64,000 bases of DNA from Paraburkholderia susongensis. GTDB lineage: Bacteria > Pseudomonadota > Gammaproteobacteria > Burkholderiales > Burkholderiaceae. The stretch is from NCBI RefSeq assembly GCF_900177725.1, contig NZ_FXAT01000002.1, positions 806,001-870,000 on the forward strand, written 5' to 3'. Position 1 is the stretch's first letter. Each line of letters opens with the position of its first letter. The position numbers and the translations under genes were made by a program. Positions 52,247 through 61,448 of this stretch are shown one piece after another. Below the pieces are notes generated by a model. The model saw nothing but the letters and a program-made list of their open reading frames with translations, made no database searches and had not been told where the DNA came from.

Positions 52247-52861
52247 ATGTCCGCTTCGCGACCCGACTCCACCCGTCAACGCCGCCCGATGCGTCCGCTG
52301 CCCGTCATCATTTTCATGAGCCGCTGGCTGCAGGTGCCGCTGTATCTGGGCCTGATCGTCGCGCAGGCGGTCTACGTCGTGCTGTTCCTCAAGGAAGTCT
52401 GGCATCTGGTCGCGGAGTCGATGAAGCTCGACGAAACCAACGTCATGCTCGTCGTGCTGAGCCTGATCGACGTGGTCATGATCTCGAACCTGCTCATCAT
52501 GGTCATCATCGGCGGGTATGAAACGTTCGTGTCGCGCCTGAACCTCGATGGTCATCCGGACGAACCGGAGTGGCTCGATCACGTGAACGCCGGTGTGCTG
52601 AAAGTGAAACTGTCGATGGCGCTCATCAGCATTTCGTCCATCCATCTGCTGAAGACCTTCATCAGCCCCGACCAGAACACGACCCACACGATCATGTGGC
52701 AGGTGACCATCCACGTGGCGTTCCTTATTTCGGCGCTCGTGATGGCGCTCGTCGACCGCCTCACCACGCACACGCATCCCAAACATTTCGAAGAGTCCGC
52801 GGCGCCACTGCACGCCGTGGGCGGCATCAAAGGTTCCACTCCCCTGAAGGCGCAAGACTGA
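52247..52861 (+). CDS. UPF0114 family membrane protein
   Basis: A 204-residue integral membrane protein with four hydrophobic helices, matching the YqhA/UPF0114 family (segments R-W-L-Q-V-P-L-Y-L-G-L, G-G-Y-E-T-F-V-S-R-L, K-V-K-L-S-M-A-L-I-S-I-S-S-I-H-L-L). ATG 52247 is chosen over TTG 52241. Function of the family is not established. Followed 51 bp later by the fumarase gene, possibly co-transcribed. Confidence 0.88.
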   Translation: MSASRPDSTRQRRPMRPLPVIIFMSRWLQVPLYLGLIVAQAVYVVLFLKEVWHLVAESMKLDETNVMLVVLSLIDVVMISNLLIMVIIGGYETFVSRLNLDGHPDEPEWLDHVNAGVLKVKLSMALISISSIHLLKTFISPDQNTTHTIMWQVTIHVAFLISALVMALVDRLTTHTHPKHFEESAAPLHAVGGIKGSTPLKAQD

Positions 52862-52912
52862 CCGCACCGCATCGCGATCCGACAACAAGCGCCACTCCCC
52901 ACTGAGCTAGCC

Positions 52913-54436
52913 ATGACCGTCATCAAACAGGAAGACCTGATTCAGAGCATTGCTGATTCGCTGCAGTACATCAGCTACTACCATCCGCTCGACTACATCG
53001 AAGCCCTCGGCCGCGCCTACGAACTCGAACAGAGCCCGGCCGCGAAAGACGCGATCGCGCAGATTCTCACCAACAGCCGCATGTGCGCCGAAGGCAAGCG
53101 CCCGATCTGCCAGGACACCGGCATCGTCACGGTGTTCGTGAAGGTCGGCATGGATGTGCGCTGGGACGGCGCGACGATGAGCGTCACCGACATGATCAAC
53201 GAAGGCGTGCGCCGCGGTTATCTGAACCCGGACAACGTGCTGCGCGCATCGATCGTGAGCCCGCCCGAAGGCGCGCGCAAGAACACCAAGGACAACACGC
53301 CGGCCGTGATCCACTACGAGATCGTGCCGGGCGACAAGGTCGATGTGCAGGTTGCAGCGAAGGGCGGCGGCTCGGAGAACAAGTCGAAGTTCGCGATGCT
53401 GAACCCGTCGGATTCGATCGTCGACTGGATTCTGAAGACCGTGCCGACGATGGGCGCGGGCTGGTGCCCGCCGGGCATGCTCGGCATCGGCATCGGCGGC
53501 ACCGCTGAGAAGGCGATGCTGATGGCGAAGGAATCGCTGATGGACCCGATCGACATTCAAGACGTGATCGCACGCGGCCCGCAGGACTGGATCGAAGAGC
53601 TGCGCGTCGAGCTGCATGAGAAGGTCAACGCGCTCGGCATCGGCGCGCAGGGTCTCGGCGGTCTCGCCACCGTGCTCGACGTGAAGATCATGGCCGCGCC
53701 GACGCACGCTGCATCGAAGCCGATCGCGATCATCCCGAACTGCGCGGCGACGCGTCACGCGCACTTCACGCTCGACGGCTCGGGCGTCGCGAAACTCGAA
53801 GCGCCGTCGCTCGACGCATGGCCGAAGGTGCAGTGGGAACCGGACACGGAAAAGAGCAAGCGCGTCGATCTGAACACGCTGACGCCGGAAGAAGTTGCCG
53901 GCTGGAAGCCGGGCCAGACGCTGCTACTGTCGGGCAAGATGTTGACGGGCCGCGACGCCGCGCACAAGCGCATCGCCGACATGCTCGCGAAGGGCGAAAA
54001 GCTGCCGGTCGACTTCACGAACCGCGTGATCTACTACGTCGGCCCGGTCGATCCGGTGCGCGACGAAGCCGTCGGCCCGGCAGGCCCGACCACCGCGACG
54101 CGCATGGACAAGTTCACCGAGACGATGCTCGCGCAAACCGGCCTCATTTCGATGATCGGCAAGGCCGAGCGCGGCCCGGTCGCGATCGAGGCGATCAAGA
54201 AGCACAAGGCCGCGTATCTGATGGCCGTGGGCGGCGCCGCGTACCTCGTGTCGAAGGCGATCCGCAGCGCGAAGGTGCTCGCGTTCGAAGACCTCGGCAT
54301 GGAAGCGATCTACGAATTCGACGTGCAGGACATGCCGGTCACGGTCGCGGTCGATTCGAACGGCACCTCGGTACACCAGACTGGCCCGAAGGAATGGCAG
54401 GCGAAGATCGGCAAGATTCCGGTCGCCACGGCTTAA
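52913..54436 (+). CDS. Class I fumarate hydratase
   Basis: A 507-residue iron-sulfur fumarase (fumarate to L-malate, TCA cycle). Three cysteines suited to the [4Fe-4S] cluster are C66 (R-P-I-C-Q-D-T-G), C185 (G-A-G-W-C-P-P-G) and C277 (I-P-N-C-A-A-T), with spacings of 119 and 92, like known class I enzymes. It is probably oxygen-sensitive and distinct from the oxygen-stable class II enzyme. A terminator follows. Confidence 0.93.
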   Translation: MTVIKQEDLIQSIADSLQYISYYHPLDYIEALGRAYELEQSPAAKDAIAQILTNSRMCAEGKRPICQDTGIVTVFVKVGMDVRWDGATMSVTDMINEGVRRGYLNPDNVLRASIVSPPEGARKNTKDNTPAVIHYEIVPGDKVDVQVAAKGGGSENKSKFAMLNPSDSIVDWILKTVPTMGAGWCPPGMLGIGIGGTAEKAMLMAKESLMDPIDIQDVIARGPQDWIEELRVELHEKVNALGIGAQGLGGLATVLDVKIMAAPTHAASKPIAIIPNCAATRHAHFTLDGSGVAKLEAPSLDAWPKVQWEPDTEKSKRVDLNTLTPEEVAGWKPGQTLLLSGKMLTGRDAAHKRIADMLAKGEKLPVDFTNRVIYYVGPVDPVRDEAVGPAGPTTATRMDKFTETMLAQTGLISMIGKAERGPVAIEAIKKHKAAYLMAVGGAAYLVSKAIRSAKVLAFEDLGMEAIYEFDVQDMPVTVAVDSNGTSVHQTGPKEWQAKIGKIPVATA

Positions 54437-54473
54437 TGATTCGCAGTTAGCGCCACTCAGGCAAGTCGCAAAG

Positions 54474-54498
54474 CCGGGGCCGCGGTCCCGGTTTTTTA
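54474..54498 (+). terminator. Intrinsic terminator after fumarase
   Basis: CCGGGGC-CGCG-GTCCCGG stem with one mismatch, followed by six T. Lies 38 bp after the stop. Confidence 0.75.
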
Positions 54499-54634
54499 TT
54501 GCCGCGCGCCATGCGTGTGCAATGCGGCGTGCGAAGGCGGCAACATTGCCTGAAGTTGTGCCGGTTTCCTTGGCTTTTTCAGGTATGGCGTTTATTGTTG
54601 TTGGAAATTCAAGGTCTCCACATAAGGAAATAAC

Positions 54635-55114
54635 ATGCAAGGCGACAAGAAAGTTCTCGAGTATCTGAACGCGCAGCTCAAGAACGAGCTGACCGCGATC
54701 AATCAGTACTTCCTGCACGCGCGGATGTACAAGCACTGGGGCCTCGACAAACTCGGCAAGCATGAATACGACGAGTCGATCGGCGAAATGAAGCATGCCG
54801 ACATGCTGATCGAGCGCATTTTCATGCTCGACGGTTTGCCGAATCTGCAGGATCTGCACAAGCTGCTGATCGGCGAGGAAACCAAAGAGATCCTCGAATG
54901 CGATCTGAAGCTCGAACAGATTTCGCAAAACACCTGCAAGGAAGCAATCGTGTATTGCGAATCAGTCCGCGATTTCATCTCGCGCGAAATCTTCACGAAG
55001 ATTCTCGACGACACTGAAGAGCATATCGACTGGCTCGAAACCCAACTCGACCTGATCGACAAGGTCGGTATCCAGAACTATCAGCAAAGCGGGATGGGCT
55101 CGGTCGAATCCTGA
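54635..55114 (+). CDS. bfr: Bacterioferritin
   Basis: A 159-residue iron-storage protein. Ferroxidase residues E18, E51, H54, E94 and H130, and heme ligand M52, are present by alignment to E. coli Bfr numbering, but the E127 position is Thr with Glu at 128 and 129. Start ATG 54635 follows AAGGAAAT. It stores iron as ferrihydrite; Bfd (56345) would help release it. Confidence 0.93.
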   Translation: MQGDKKVLEYLNAQLKNELTAINQYFLHARMYKHWGLDKLGKHEYDESIGEMKHADMLIERIFMLDGLPNLQDLHKLLIGEETKEILECDLKLEQISQNTCKEAIVYCESVRDFISREIFTKILDDTEEHIDWLETQLDLIDKVGIQNYQQSGMGSVES

Positions 55115-55228
55115 TCGAAGCACGCTGAGCTATCCGGCGCGGCGGCGCAAGCGTTCGCTCGTCTGCGAGCGCATCTGCGTTCGAGAAGAACCGCGCCGCA
55201 CGTTGCGTCACGCACGTTCTCTCTGCCT

Positions 55229-56113
55229 ATGTCTGCACAATCGCAGTCCCCGACGGTCCGGACCTTTACCGCTGGCGCCGCGCCGCAAGCGCCGATCGGC
55301 ATTTTCGATTCCGGGCTGGGCGGTCTGTCGGTGCTGCGGGCGGTCCGTGCGCAACTGCCTGACGAAGCGATCCTGTATGTCGCCGATTCGCTGTATGCGC
55401 CCTATGGCGAGCGCGATGACGATTTCATCGCCGACCGCACGCTCGCCATCGGCGAATGGCTGATGGGGCAAGGCGCGAAAGCGCTGGTGGTCGCGTGCAA
55501 CACGGCCACTGCGCAGTCGATCGCATTGGTTCGCGAAAAGCTGCCGATTCCGCTGATCGGCGTCGAACCCGGCATCAAACCCGCCGCGCTGCAGTCGAAA
55601 AGCCGTGTCGCCGGCGTGCTCGCCACGCAAGCGACGTTGCGCAGCGCCCGCTTTCAGGGGCTGCTCGAGCGCTACGCCGCCGATTGCCGCTTTCTGTGTC
55701 AGCCGGGGCATGGGCTCGTGCAGGCGGTCGAGCGCTGCGACGTCGGCTCGGCGGAATTGCGCGCGCTCCTGCGCAGCTATCTCGAGCCGATGCTCGATGC
55801 AGGCGCCGACACCCTCGTGCTCGGCTGCACCCACTACCCGTTTCTCGATGCGGCGATCCGCGACATCGTCGGCGACCGGCTCGCGCTGATCGACACGAGC
55901 GTGGCGATCGCGCGTCAACTGGAGCGCGTGCTGGCGCAGCACGGCCTGCGCACCGCGCCTGGCGCGGGCGCCCTGCTGCCGCGCTTCTATTCCACCGACG
56001 ACGGCCTCCACCAGCAACAGCTCGCCGCGAGCCTGCTGCGCATCGAAGCGGCCGTCGAACAGGTGCGAATTCCATCGCGCCGGACGGCCGGGCCGGATTC
56101 GCGGGCAGCGTAA
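55229..56113 (+). CDS. murI: Glutamate racemase
   Basis: A 294-residue cofactor-independent racemase that makes D-glutamate for peptidoglycan. G-I-F-D-S-G-L-G-G-L-S-V, catalytic C90 in V-A-C-N-T-A-T and C200 in L-G-C-T-H-Y-P are intact. The N-terminal 20 residues are extra and low-complexity. Position between bfr and bfd is common in Burkholderia. Confidence 0.94.
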   Translation: MSAQSQSPTVRTFTAGAAPQAPIGIFDSGLGGLSVLRAVRAQLPDEAILYVADSLYAPYGERDDDFIADRTLAIGEWLMGQGAKALVVACNTATAQSIALVREKLPIPLIGVEPGIKPAALQSKSRVAGVLATQATLRSARFQGLLERYAADCRFLCQPGHGLVQAVERCDVGSAELRALLRSYLEPMLDAGADTLVLGCTHYPFLDAAIRDIVGDRLALIDTSVAIARQLERVLAQHGLRTAPGAGALLPRFYSTDDGLHQQQLAASLLRIEAAVEQVRIPSRRTAGPDSRAA

Positions 56114-56302
56114 GGGGCGGTGGGCCCGCGGGCGCTGGGTTAGCGGGCCTCGGGCCTTTCTGGGTCTGTCCCACGCCTGTCGCCCCCACTCCAGCGCCGC
56201 CGCCAGCCATTCCGACGCGCTTTTCCCTCCGACGAAACCCCTCCTAAGATTCTGGTTTTGTTACAAAAAATCATCGATGGCACTTGCCAAACGGACCAAA
56301 CA

Positions 56303-56322
56303 AAATGATAATAATTCGCATT
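56303..56322. promoter_or_regulatory. Fur box upstream of bfd
   Basis: AAATGATAATAATTCGCATT is a good match to the Fur consensus built from GATAAT/ATTATC hexamers. It ends 22 bp before the bfd start, implying iron-repressed expression of bfd and perhaps the following tonB genes. Confidence 0.75.
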
Positions 56323-56344
56323 AACGTTAGCTATGACGCCTGCC

Positions 56345-56596
56345 ATGATCGTCTGTGTCTGCAAATCCGTTTCCGACCGAACCATCCGCTCCTCGATCGC
56401 GGATGGCATCGACTCGTTCGATGAGCTTCAGTTCGAGCTTGGCGTCGCATCCTGCTGCGGCCGGTGCGAGGAATCGGTGCGCGACGTCATGCTGCAAAGC
56501 GGCGTTTGCGCGAGCCGCTGCGGCGTTGCCGAGCATCATCATGGGCAAGTCGTGGAAATGGTCGCGGTGACGTTCTACGAGCGCAAGGCAGCCTGA
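56345..56596 (+). CDS. bfd: Bacterioferritin-associated ferredoxin
   Basis: An 83-residue [2Fe-2S] protein with ligands C4 and C6 (C-V-C) and C38/C41 (C-C-G-R-C). It reduces bacterioferritin heme to mobilise iron. ATG 56345 gives the conserved M-I-V-C-V-C start; ATG 56333 is an alternative. Bfr is 1.2 kb upstream. Fur-controlled by the site just upstream. Confidence 0.9.
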   Translation: MIVCVCKSVSDRTIRSSIADGIDSFDELQFELGVASCCGRCEESVRDVMLQSGVCASRCGVAEHHHGQVVEMVAVTFYERKAA

Positions 56597-56789
56597 TTCC
56601 CGCTTTCGGCACACGGCGCGAGCCACACCCGCCACGTTTGTTGCACCATGCTGTTCACGCATTTAATGTAACGTTTAATGCGACGCCAAGGCACCACGTA
56701 GTTCGCCGTACGCCTTGATCCCACTGCCGTCAGCAAGCCAGTATTCCTGCCAGCCAGCTACCCCGCTCATCCTGTGAAAGGAGTTCGAG

Positions 56790-56852
56790 ATGGAATTGCT
56801 GATTGGTTTCGTGACTACCCTGTTCATTTCGCTGCTGATTTTCCGAACATGA
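56790..56852 (+). CDS. 20-residue membrane peptide
   Basis: A 20-codon gene (starting M-E-L-L-I-G, ending I-F-R-T) with a strong AAAGGAG site 9 bases before the ATG. It encodes one hydrophobic helix (residues 3-18). It lies between bfd and tonB. No family recognised. Plausible as a small accessory to the TonB-ExbBD complex. Confidence 0.5.
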   Translation: MELLIGFVTTLFISLLIFRT

Positions 56853-56867
56853 CGATGTCCTGTCTGA

Positions 56868-56887
56868 CACGCCGCCCAGGCGGCGTG
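56868..56887. repeat. GC hairpin between the small peptide gene and tonB
   Basis: CACGCCGCC and GGCGGCGTG are perfect inverse copies over a 2-3 base loop. It lies 16 bp after the 20-codon gene and 15 bp before tonB. There is no T-run; it may partly terminate or slow transcription into tonB. Confidence 0.5.
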
Positions 56888-56901
56888 CTGCCACGCTAAC
56901 C

Positions 56902-57636
56902 ATGCAGGTCCCGCACCCTGTTTCCGCTGGCGCTCCGCTGGCGTCACCCCCCCGTCAGAATTCGCGCGCGCTGACCGTCACCGCTGTGGTCGCGGCGATT
57001 CACGTCGCGTTGCTCGCCGTCATCATGATGCTGCGTCACGAACCCGCGCCGCCCGCGCTGGAATCGCACGTGATGACCGCGGAGTTGCTGCCGCCCGCGC
57101 CGACTGCCGCGCCCGTCGCGCTGCAATCGATCGCGCCGCCGCCCAAGCCGACGCCGCCGGTCCATACGAAGCCGAAGGTGCAGCCGAAGCCGGTCCCGAC
57201 GCCTAAGCCCGCACCCACTCCGTTGCCGCAGGCCGACGCGCCGTCGCCGACGCCCGTCGCGGCGGCCGATCCGACGCCGCCAGCGCCCGCCGAGCCCGCG
57301 CAGCCGCCCGTGGCGGCCGCGCCCGCAATCGGCCGGCAGACGATGGAAATCGCCGCGCCGAAGAACGTCTCGCACGTCGAGTGCAACATCGCGCAGCCCG
57401 ATTACCCGGCACTGTCGAGGCGGCGCGGCGAATCCGGCACCGCGTACGTGCGGTTCGTGGTCGGTTTGACGGGCAAGCTCGAGAGTGTCGAGTTGAAGAA
57501 AAGCAGCGGCTTCGATCGCCTCGATGACGCCGCGCTAGCCGCGGTGCGCGCGAGCGCCTGCAAGCCCTATCTCGAGAACGGCCAGCCCGTGCGAGCCGTG
57601 TACACCCAGCCTTTCAACTTCAATCTGACCGATTGA
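56902..57636 (+). CDS. tonB: TonB energy transducer
   Basis: A 244-residue protein with one N-terminal membrane anchor (24-45), a Pro-rich periplasmic spacer with P-K-P repeats (70-150), and a C-terminal TonB domain (155-243: Y-P-A-L-S-R-R-R-G-E-S-G-T-A-Y-V-R-F-V-V). Transmits proton-motive-force energy from ExbBD to outer-membrane receptors for iron complexes. Overlaps the reading frame that leads to exbB. Confidence 0.92.
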   Translation: MQVPHPVSAGAPLASPPRQNSRALTVTAVVAAIHVALLAVIMMLRHEPAPPALESHVMTAELLPPAPTAAPVALQSIAPPPKPTPPVHTKPKVQPKPVPTPKPAPTPLPQADAPSPTPVAAADPTPPAPAEPAQPPVAAAPAIGRQTMEIAAPKNVSHVECNIAQPDYPALSRRRGESGTAYVRFVVGLTGKLESVELKKSSGFDRLDDAALAAVRASACKPYLENGQPVRAVYTQPFNFNLTD

Positions 57637-57662
57637 AGCAGATTTCAAAAACAGGAATTGCA

Positions 57663-58391
57663 ATGCAAAACTACGGATTGGCGCACGTGTGGGCGCAAGG
57701 GGATTTCGTGACGCGCGGCATCGCGCTCGCGCTGCTGATCATGTCGATACTGTCGTGGAGCGTGATCGTCGTCAAAGGCTGGAACGTGATGCGCCTGAAG
57801 CGTCTCACGAAGAACGCCGAGCAGGCGTTCTGGCATTCGGACGATCTCGCCGACGGCGTGAAGAAGCTCGGCGCGGGTTCGTCCACGCCGCAGGACAACC
57901 CGTTCCTCGCGCTCGCGCTGTCGGGCCAGGAAGCGGCCGATCATCACCATCAAACGCAACCGCATCTGCATGACCGCATGGACGTGTCGGACTGGATCAC
58001 GCGCTGCCTGAAGGACACCATGGACGAAAGCGTCTCGCGCATGCAGAGCGGTCTCGCGATTCTCGCGTCGATCGGCAGCACGGCGCCGTTCGTCGGTCTG
58101 TTCGGCACGGTGTGGGGCATCTATCACGCGTTGCTCGCGATCGGCGCGAGCGGCCAGTCGTCGATCGACCAGGTCGCCGGCCCGGTCGGCGAAGCGCTCA
58201 TCATGACCGCGTTCGGTCTGTTCGTCGCGATTCCGGCGGTGCTCGGCTATAACGCGCTCACGCGCGCCAACAAGGCGATCGTCGCGAAGCTCTCCCGCTT
58301 CGCGCACGGCCTGCATGCGTTCTTCGTGACGGGCGCGCGCCTGTCGTCGACGCGGCGCGACGGCCTGCGTCTCGCGGCCCGCGCCAACTGA
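57663..58391 (+). CDS. exbB: ExbB/TolQ-family proton channel subunit
   Basis: A 242-residue protein with three membrane helices: residues about 17-37, a cytoplasmic region, then helices around 135-160 and 180-200. G-S-T-A-P-F-V-G-L-F-G-T-V-W-G-I is diagnostic. ATG 57663 has an AGGA site; an in-frame start at 57633 overlaps tonB and is less likely. Works with ExbD and TonB. Confidence 0.92.
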   Translation: MQNYGLAHVWAQGDFVTRGIALALLIMSILSWSVIVVKGWNVMRLKRLTKNAEQAFWHSDDLADGVKKLGAGSSTPQDNPFLALALSGQEAADHHHQTQPHLHDRMDVSDWITRCLKDTMDESVSRMQSGLAILASIGSTAPFVGLFGTVWGIYHALLAIGASGQSSIDQVAGPVGEALIMTAFGLFVAIPAVLGYNALTRANKAIVAKLSRFAHGLHAFFVTGARLSSTRRDGLRLAARAN

Positions 58392-58407
58392 TCGACGAGG
58401 CATTCCG

Positions 58408-58827
58408 ATGGCAATGAGCCCTTTCGCCGGAGACGATGACGACGGCCTGATGAACGAAATCAACATGACGCCGCTCGTCGACGTGATGTTGGTTCTCCTG
58501 ATCGTCTTCATGGTGACGATTCCGGTGATCCGTCATGCGGTCAAGATCGATCTGCCGCACGCAAGCAGTCAGAAGGAAGATACGAAACCCGCGCAGGTGA
58601 CGGTGTCGATCGACGCGGACGGCAACGTTCTGTGGGACGACGCGAAGGTCGACGACGCGGCGCTCGCCGCGAAGATCGCGACGGCCGCACAGGCGAGCCC
58701 GCAGCCGGAGCTGCATCTCGATGCCGACCGCAAGGTGCCTTACGAGAAAGTCGCGCAGGTGATGTCGGCGGCGCAGGCCGGCGGCCTCACGAAGATCGGC
58801 TTCGTCACGCAACCGAAGACGAAGTAA
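58408..58827 (+). CDS. exbD: ExbD/TolR-family subunit
   Basis: A 139-residue protein with one membrane helix (residues 22-43) carrying the essential Asp in N-M-T-P-L-V-D-V-M-L-V-L-L-I, and a periplasmic domain. It completes the TonB-ExbB-ExbD complex. Starts 16 bp after exbB. Confidence 0.92.
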   Translation: MAMSPFAGDDDDGLMNEINMTPLVDVMLVLLIVFMVTIPVIRHAVKIDLPHASSQKEDTKPAQVTVSIDADGNVLWDDAKVDDAALAAKIATAAQASPQPELHLDADRKVPYEKVAQVMSAAQAGGLTKIGFVTQPKTK

Positions 58828-58920
58828 CCCGGACGACGTAACGTAGCGCGCAGCGGCGCAGCGGCGCCACATCGAAGCGGAAACGCAAAAAAGCCCTTTA
58901 AACAGGGACTAAAAAGTAAA

Positions 58921-58952
58921 AGGCCTTCATCGTCGGATGAAGGCCTTTTTTT
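58921..58952 (+). terminator. Intrinsic terminator after exbD
   Basis: AGGCCTTCATC and GGATGAAGGCCT pair over a short loop, followed by seven T. Closes the bfd-tonB-exbBD cluster. Confidence 0.9.
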
Positions 58953-58982
58953 GTGCGCGCTCGGCGCCTTCGGGCGGCGGGA

Positions 58983-59102
58983 TCACTTGCCATCGGCCGA
59001 AGACTGATAGCTCGAATCACCGCATGCGACAGCCGTGGTCGACACGGACAGCGCGGTCAGCCCTATCAGGCCCGCTATGATAGCGGCCATGAGTTTTCGC
59101 AT
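58983..59102 (-). CDS. 39-residue exported peptide of unknown function
   Basis: A short gene with AAGGAG 8 bases before its ATG (59102). The product has a signal peptide (M-R-K-L-M-A-A-I-I-A-G-L-I-G-L at the N terminus, A-V-A cleavage) and a tail of about 13 residues containing one cysteine (A-C-G-D-S-S-Y). Could be a secreted micro-peptide. Unknown. Confidence 0.55.
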   Translation of the reverse strand: MRKLMAAIIAGLIGLTALSVSTTAVACGDSSYQSSADGK

Positions 59103-59253
59103 AAGAGACTCCTTAGCGAAGGGATTTCACTATAGGCTCCCGCGCGCGCGCATTCAAGCAAACGGCCATTGAAAGTACCGATGACAGGCCACGCTTAAAT
59201 GCTAAAAACGATTTGCGGTGCGTGATGCAGGTGGTGCGCGCGCCATGCGCGCC

Positions 59254-60264
59254 TTATGTGGCAACAGCGGAGGCAACAGCAGAAGCAGCGGCGCGAGACG
59301 GCGGCTGCGCCGCTTTTTCGCCGCTCACCGGACACTCGCGCATGATGTGCTTGCCCTCGTCCGGGTCGAGCATCTCGACCAGATAATCGACGAACGCCCG
59401 TACGGCCGGCACCATCCCCTGACGCGACACGAACACCGCGTACAACTGCGGTGTCGGAAAACTCCAGCCCGGCATCACCGGCGACAACTGCCCCGTTCTC
59501 AATGCGGCCCCGTACATCATCTCCGGCAGCGCGGCGATGCCGACACCGGCGAGCACCGCTTCGCGGATCGTCATCAGATCGGCGGTCACGAGGCGCGGCT
59601 CGTGTTCGTGCGCGTGACGCGTGCCGTCGGGCGAGATCAGGTTGTAGACATGGCGGCCGTCGCTCGTCGGCACGTCGAGCGTTTCGAAGCGGCTCAGATC
59701 GGCCGGCGTCAGCGGCGGCGCATTCTGCTGCAAAAGGCTCGGCGCGCCCACCAGCATCTGCTGCGTGCGCCACAGCGGCCGCACGACGATGTTGGCATTT
59801 TCGGGCGGATCGGAACGCACGCGCAGCGCGATGTCGATCGAATCCTCGAACAGATCGACCACGCGGTTCGTCACCCGCATGACCACGCGCACCTCGGGAT
59901 AGCGATGCATGAATTCCGGCAGGATCGTCGAGAGGATGGTCTGCGAGATCGTGACCGGCACGCTCACGCGCACGGTGCCGCGCGGCGACGAGCGCAGTTG
60001 CTGCACCACGTTGACGGCCGCCTGCGCCTCGCTCAGCATCGCCTGACAGTGCTGGTAGAACAGTTGCCCGGCTTCGGTCAGCGCGAGCTTGCGCGTGGAA
60101 CGCTGCAAAAGCCGCACGCCGAGCGACGCTTCCAGCTCCGTGAGCCGGCGCGACAGACGCGACTTCGAGATGCCCAGCACGCGCTCTGCGGCGGAAAATC
60201 CGCCATGTTCGACGACCTGCGAGAAGTACATCAGGTCATTCAGGTTGTGTGAATCGATCTTCAT
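59254..60264 (-). CDS. LysR-family transcriptional regulator
   Basis: A 336-residue LTTR with HTH at about 9-65 (L-M-Y-F-S-Q-V-V-E-H-G-G-F-S-A-A-E-R-V-L) and effector domain to about 300. The last 35 residues are an Ala-rich extension. Divergent from the pirin gene (122-bp gap), which it likely controls. Confidence 0.88.
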   Translation of the reverse strand: MKIDSHNLNDLMYFSQVVEHGGFSAAERVLGISKSRLSRRLTELEASLGVRLLQRSTRKLALTEAGQLFYQHCQAMLSEAQAAVNVVQQLRSSPRGTVRVSVPVTISQTILSTILPEFMHRYPEVRVVMRVTNRVVDLFEDSIDIALRVRSDPPENANIVVRPLWRTQQMLVGAPSLLQQNAPPLTPADLSRFETLDVPTSDGRHVYNLISPDGTRHAHEHEPRLVTADLMTIREAVLAGVGIAALPEMMYGAALRTGQLSPVMPGWSFPTPQLYAVFVSRQGMVPAVRAFVDYLVEMLDPDEGKHIMRECPVSGEKAAQPPSRAAASAVASAVAT

Positions 60265-60386
60265 CTCATCGTTCCATTAACAGAACAATCCATTGCTCGA
60301 AGGCGGCTGGCACCGGCAAAAACGGTCCCTATAATAGCTCCATGTTTCAAAAATAACGCTATTCCCCATTTTTCAAGGTGATATTG

Positions 60387-61265
60387 ATGAGCACGCCACG
60401 CACGATCGAACGCACGTTTCCCGCTGTTCGCACGACTGAAGGCGGTGGATTTATCGTCCATCGCCCGTTTCCGACGCGTCTGCTGATGGACTTCGATCCG
60501 TTCCTGCTGCTCGACGAAATGGGGCCGGTCGACTATGCGCCGGGCGAGGCCAAGGGCGCTCCCGATCATCCGCACCGCGGCTTCGAAACGGTGACGTATG
60601 CGCTCGAAGGTGAGTTCGGCCACAAGGACTCGGCGGGCCACTCCGGCACGCTGCGCGCCGGCGACGTGCAATGGATGACCGCGGGTGCGGGCGTCGTGCA
60701 CAGCGAAATGCCGGACCCGGCGTTCGTGCGTACGGGCGGGCGCGTGCACGGCCTGCAACTGTGGGTGAACCTGCCGCGCCGCGACAAGATGATCGCGCCG
60801 CGCTACCAGGAAATCCCGTCGGCGAGCATTCCGGTCGCGACGTCCGCGGACGGCAAGGTGCGCGTGAAGGTGATCGCCGGCGAAGCGCTCGGCGTGAAGG
60901 CCGCGATCGAAACGCGCACGCCGATCCTGTATCAGCATTTCTCGCTGCAACCGGGCGCGACGATCCGCCAGCCGGTGCCGGCCGACTATCGCGTATTCGC
61001 ATATGGCCTGTCCGGCAAGGGCATTTACGGCGAAGGCGAGGCGCGCCGGGAGATCGGCGCGCAGACGATGGTCGTGTTCGGAAACGACGGCGACGCGGTC
61101 ACGCTCAGCGCCGGCGACGAGCCGCTCGAGGTGCTGCTGCTCGGCGGCGTGCCGCTGAAGGAGCCGGTGGTGCGCTACGGCCCGTTCGTGATGAACACCG
61201 AGGACGAGATCCGCCAGGCGGTGATCGACTACCAGGCCGGACGGATGGGCGAGATCGCCCACTGA
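60387..61265 (+). CDS. Pirin family protein
   Basis: A 292-residue bicupin pirin. Metal-binding residues of the N-terminal cupin are visible: H in D-H-P-H-R-G-F-E-T-V, and E/H in G-A-G-V-V-H-S-E-M. Pirins include quercetinase-like dioxygenases; role uncertain. ATG 60387 follows AAGGTG; a GTG at 60378 is in frame. The divergent LysR gene is its usual partner in Burkholderia. Confidence 0.9.
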   Translation: MSTPRTIERTFPAVRTTEGGGFIVHRPFPTRLLMDFDPFLLLDEMGPVDYAPGEAKGAPDHPHRGFETVTYALEGEFGHKDSAGHSGTLRAGDVQWMTAGAGVVHSEMPDPAFVRTGGRVHGLQLWVNLPRRDKMIAPRYQEIPSASIPVATSADGKVRVKVIAGEALGVKAAIETRTPILYQHFSLQPGATIRQPVPADYRVFAYGLSGKGIYGEGEARREIGAQTMVVFGNDGDAVTLSAGDEPLEVLLLGGVPLKEPVVRYGPFVMNTEDEIRQAVIDYQAGRMGEIAH

Positions 61266-61448
61266 AGCGCTGACGGCAATGATTCGCCTCGCCTGACGCG
61301 CGAGATACCCCGCTCGCCGGAGTATCTCGACGGGCCCATGGCGCGAACGCCGGTAAATTCGGTCACAATAGCGGCTCATGTCGCGCGGCGTTTTATCGCA
61401 ATGAGTCCCGGCGCGCGGCGCTTTTTCCGTCCCTGCAAAGGAGCGCGC

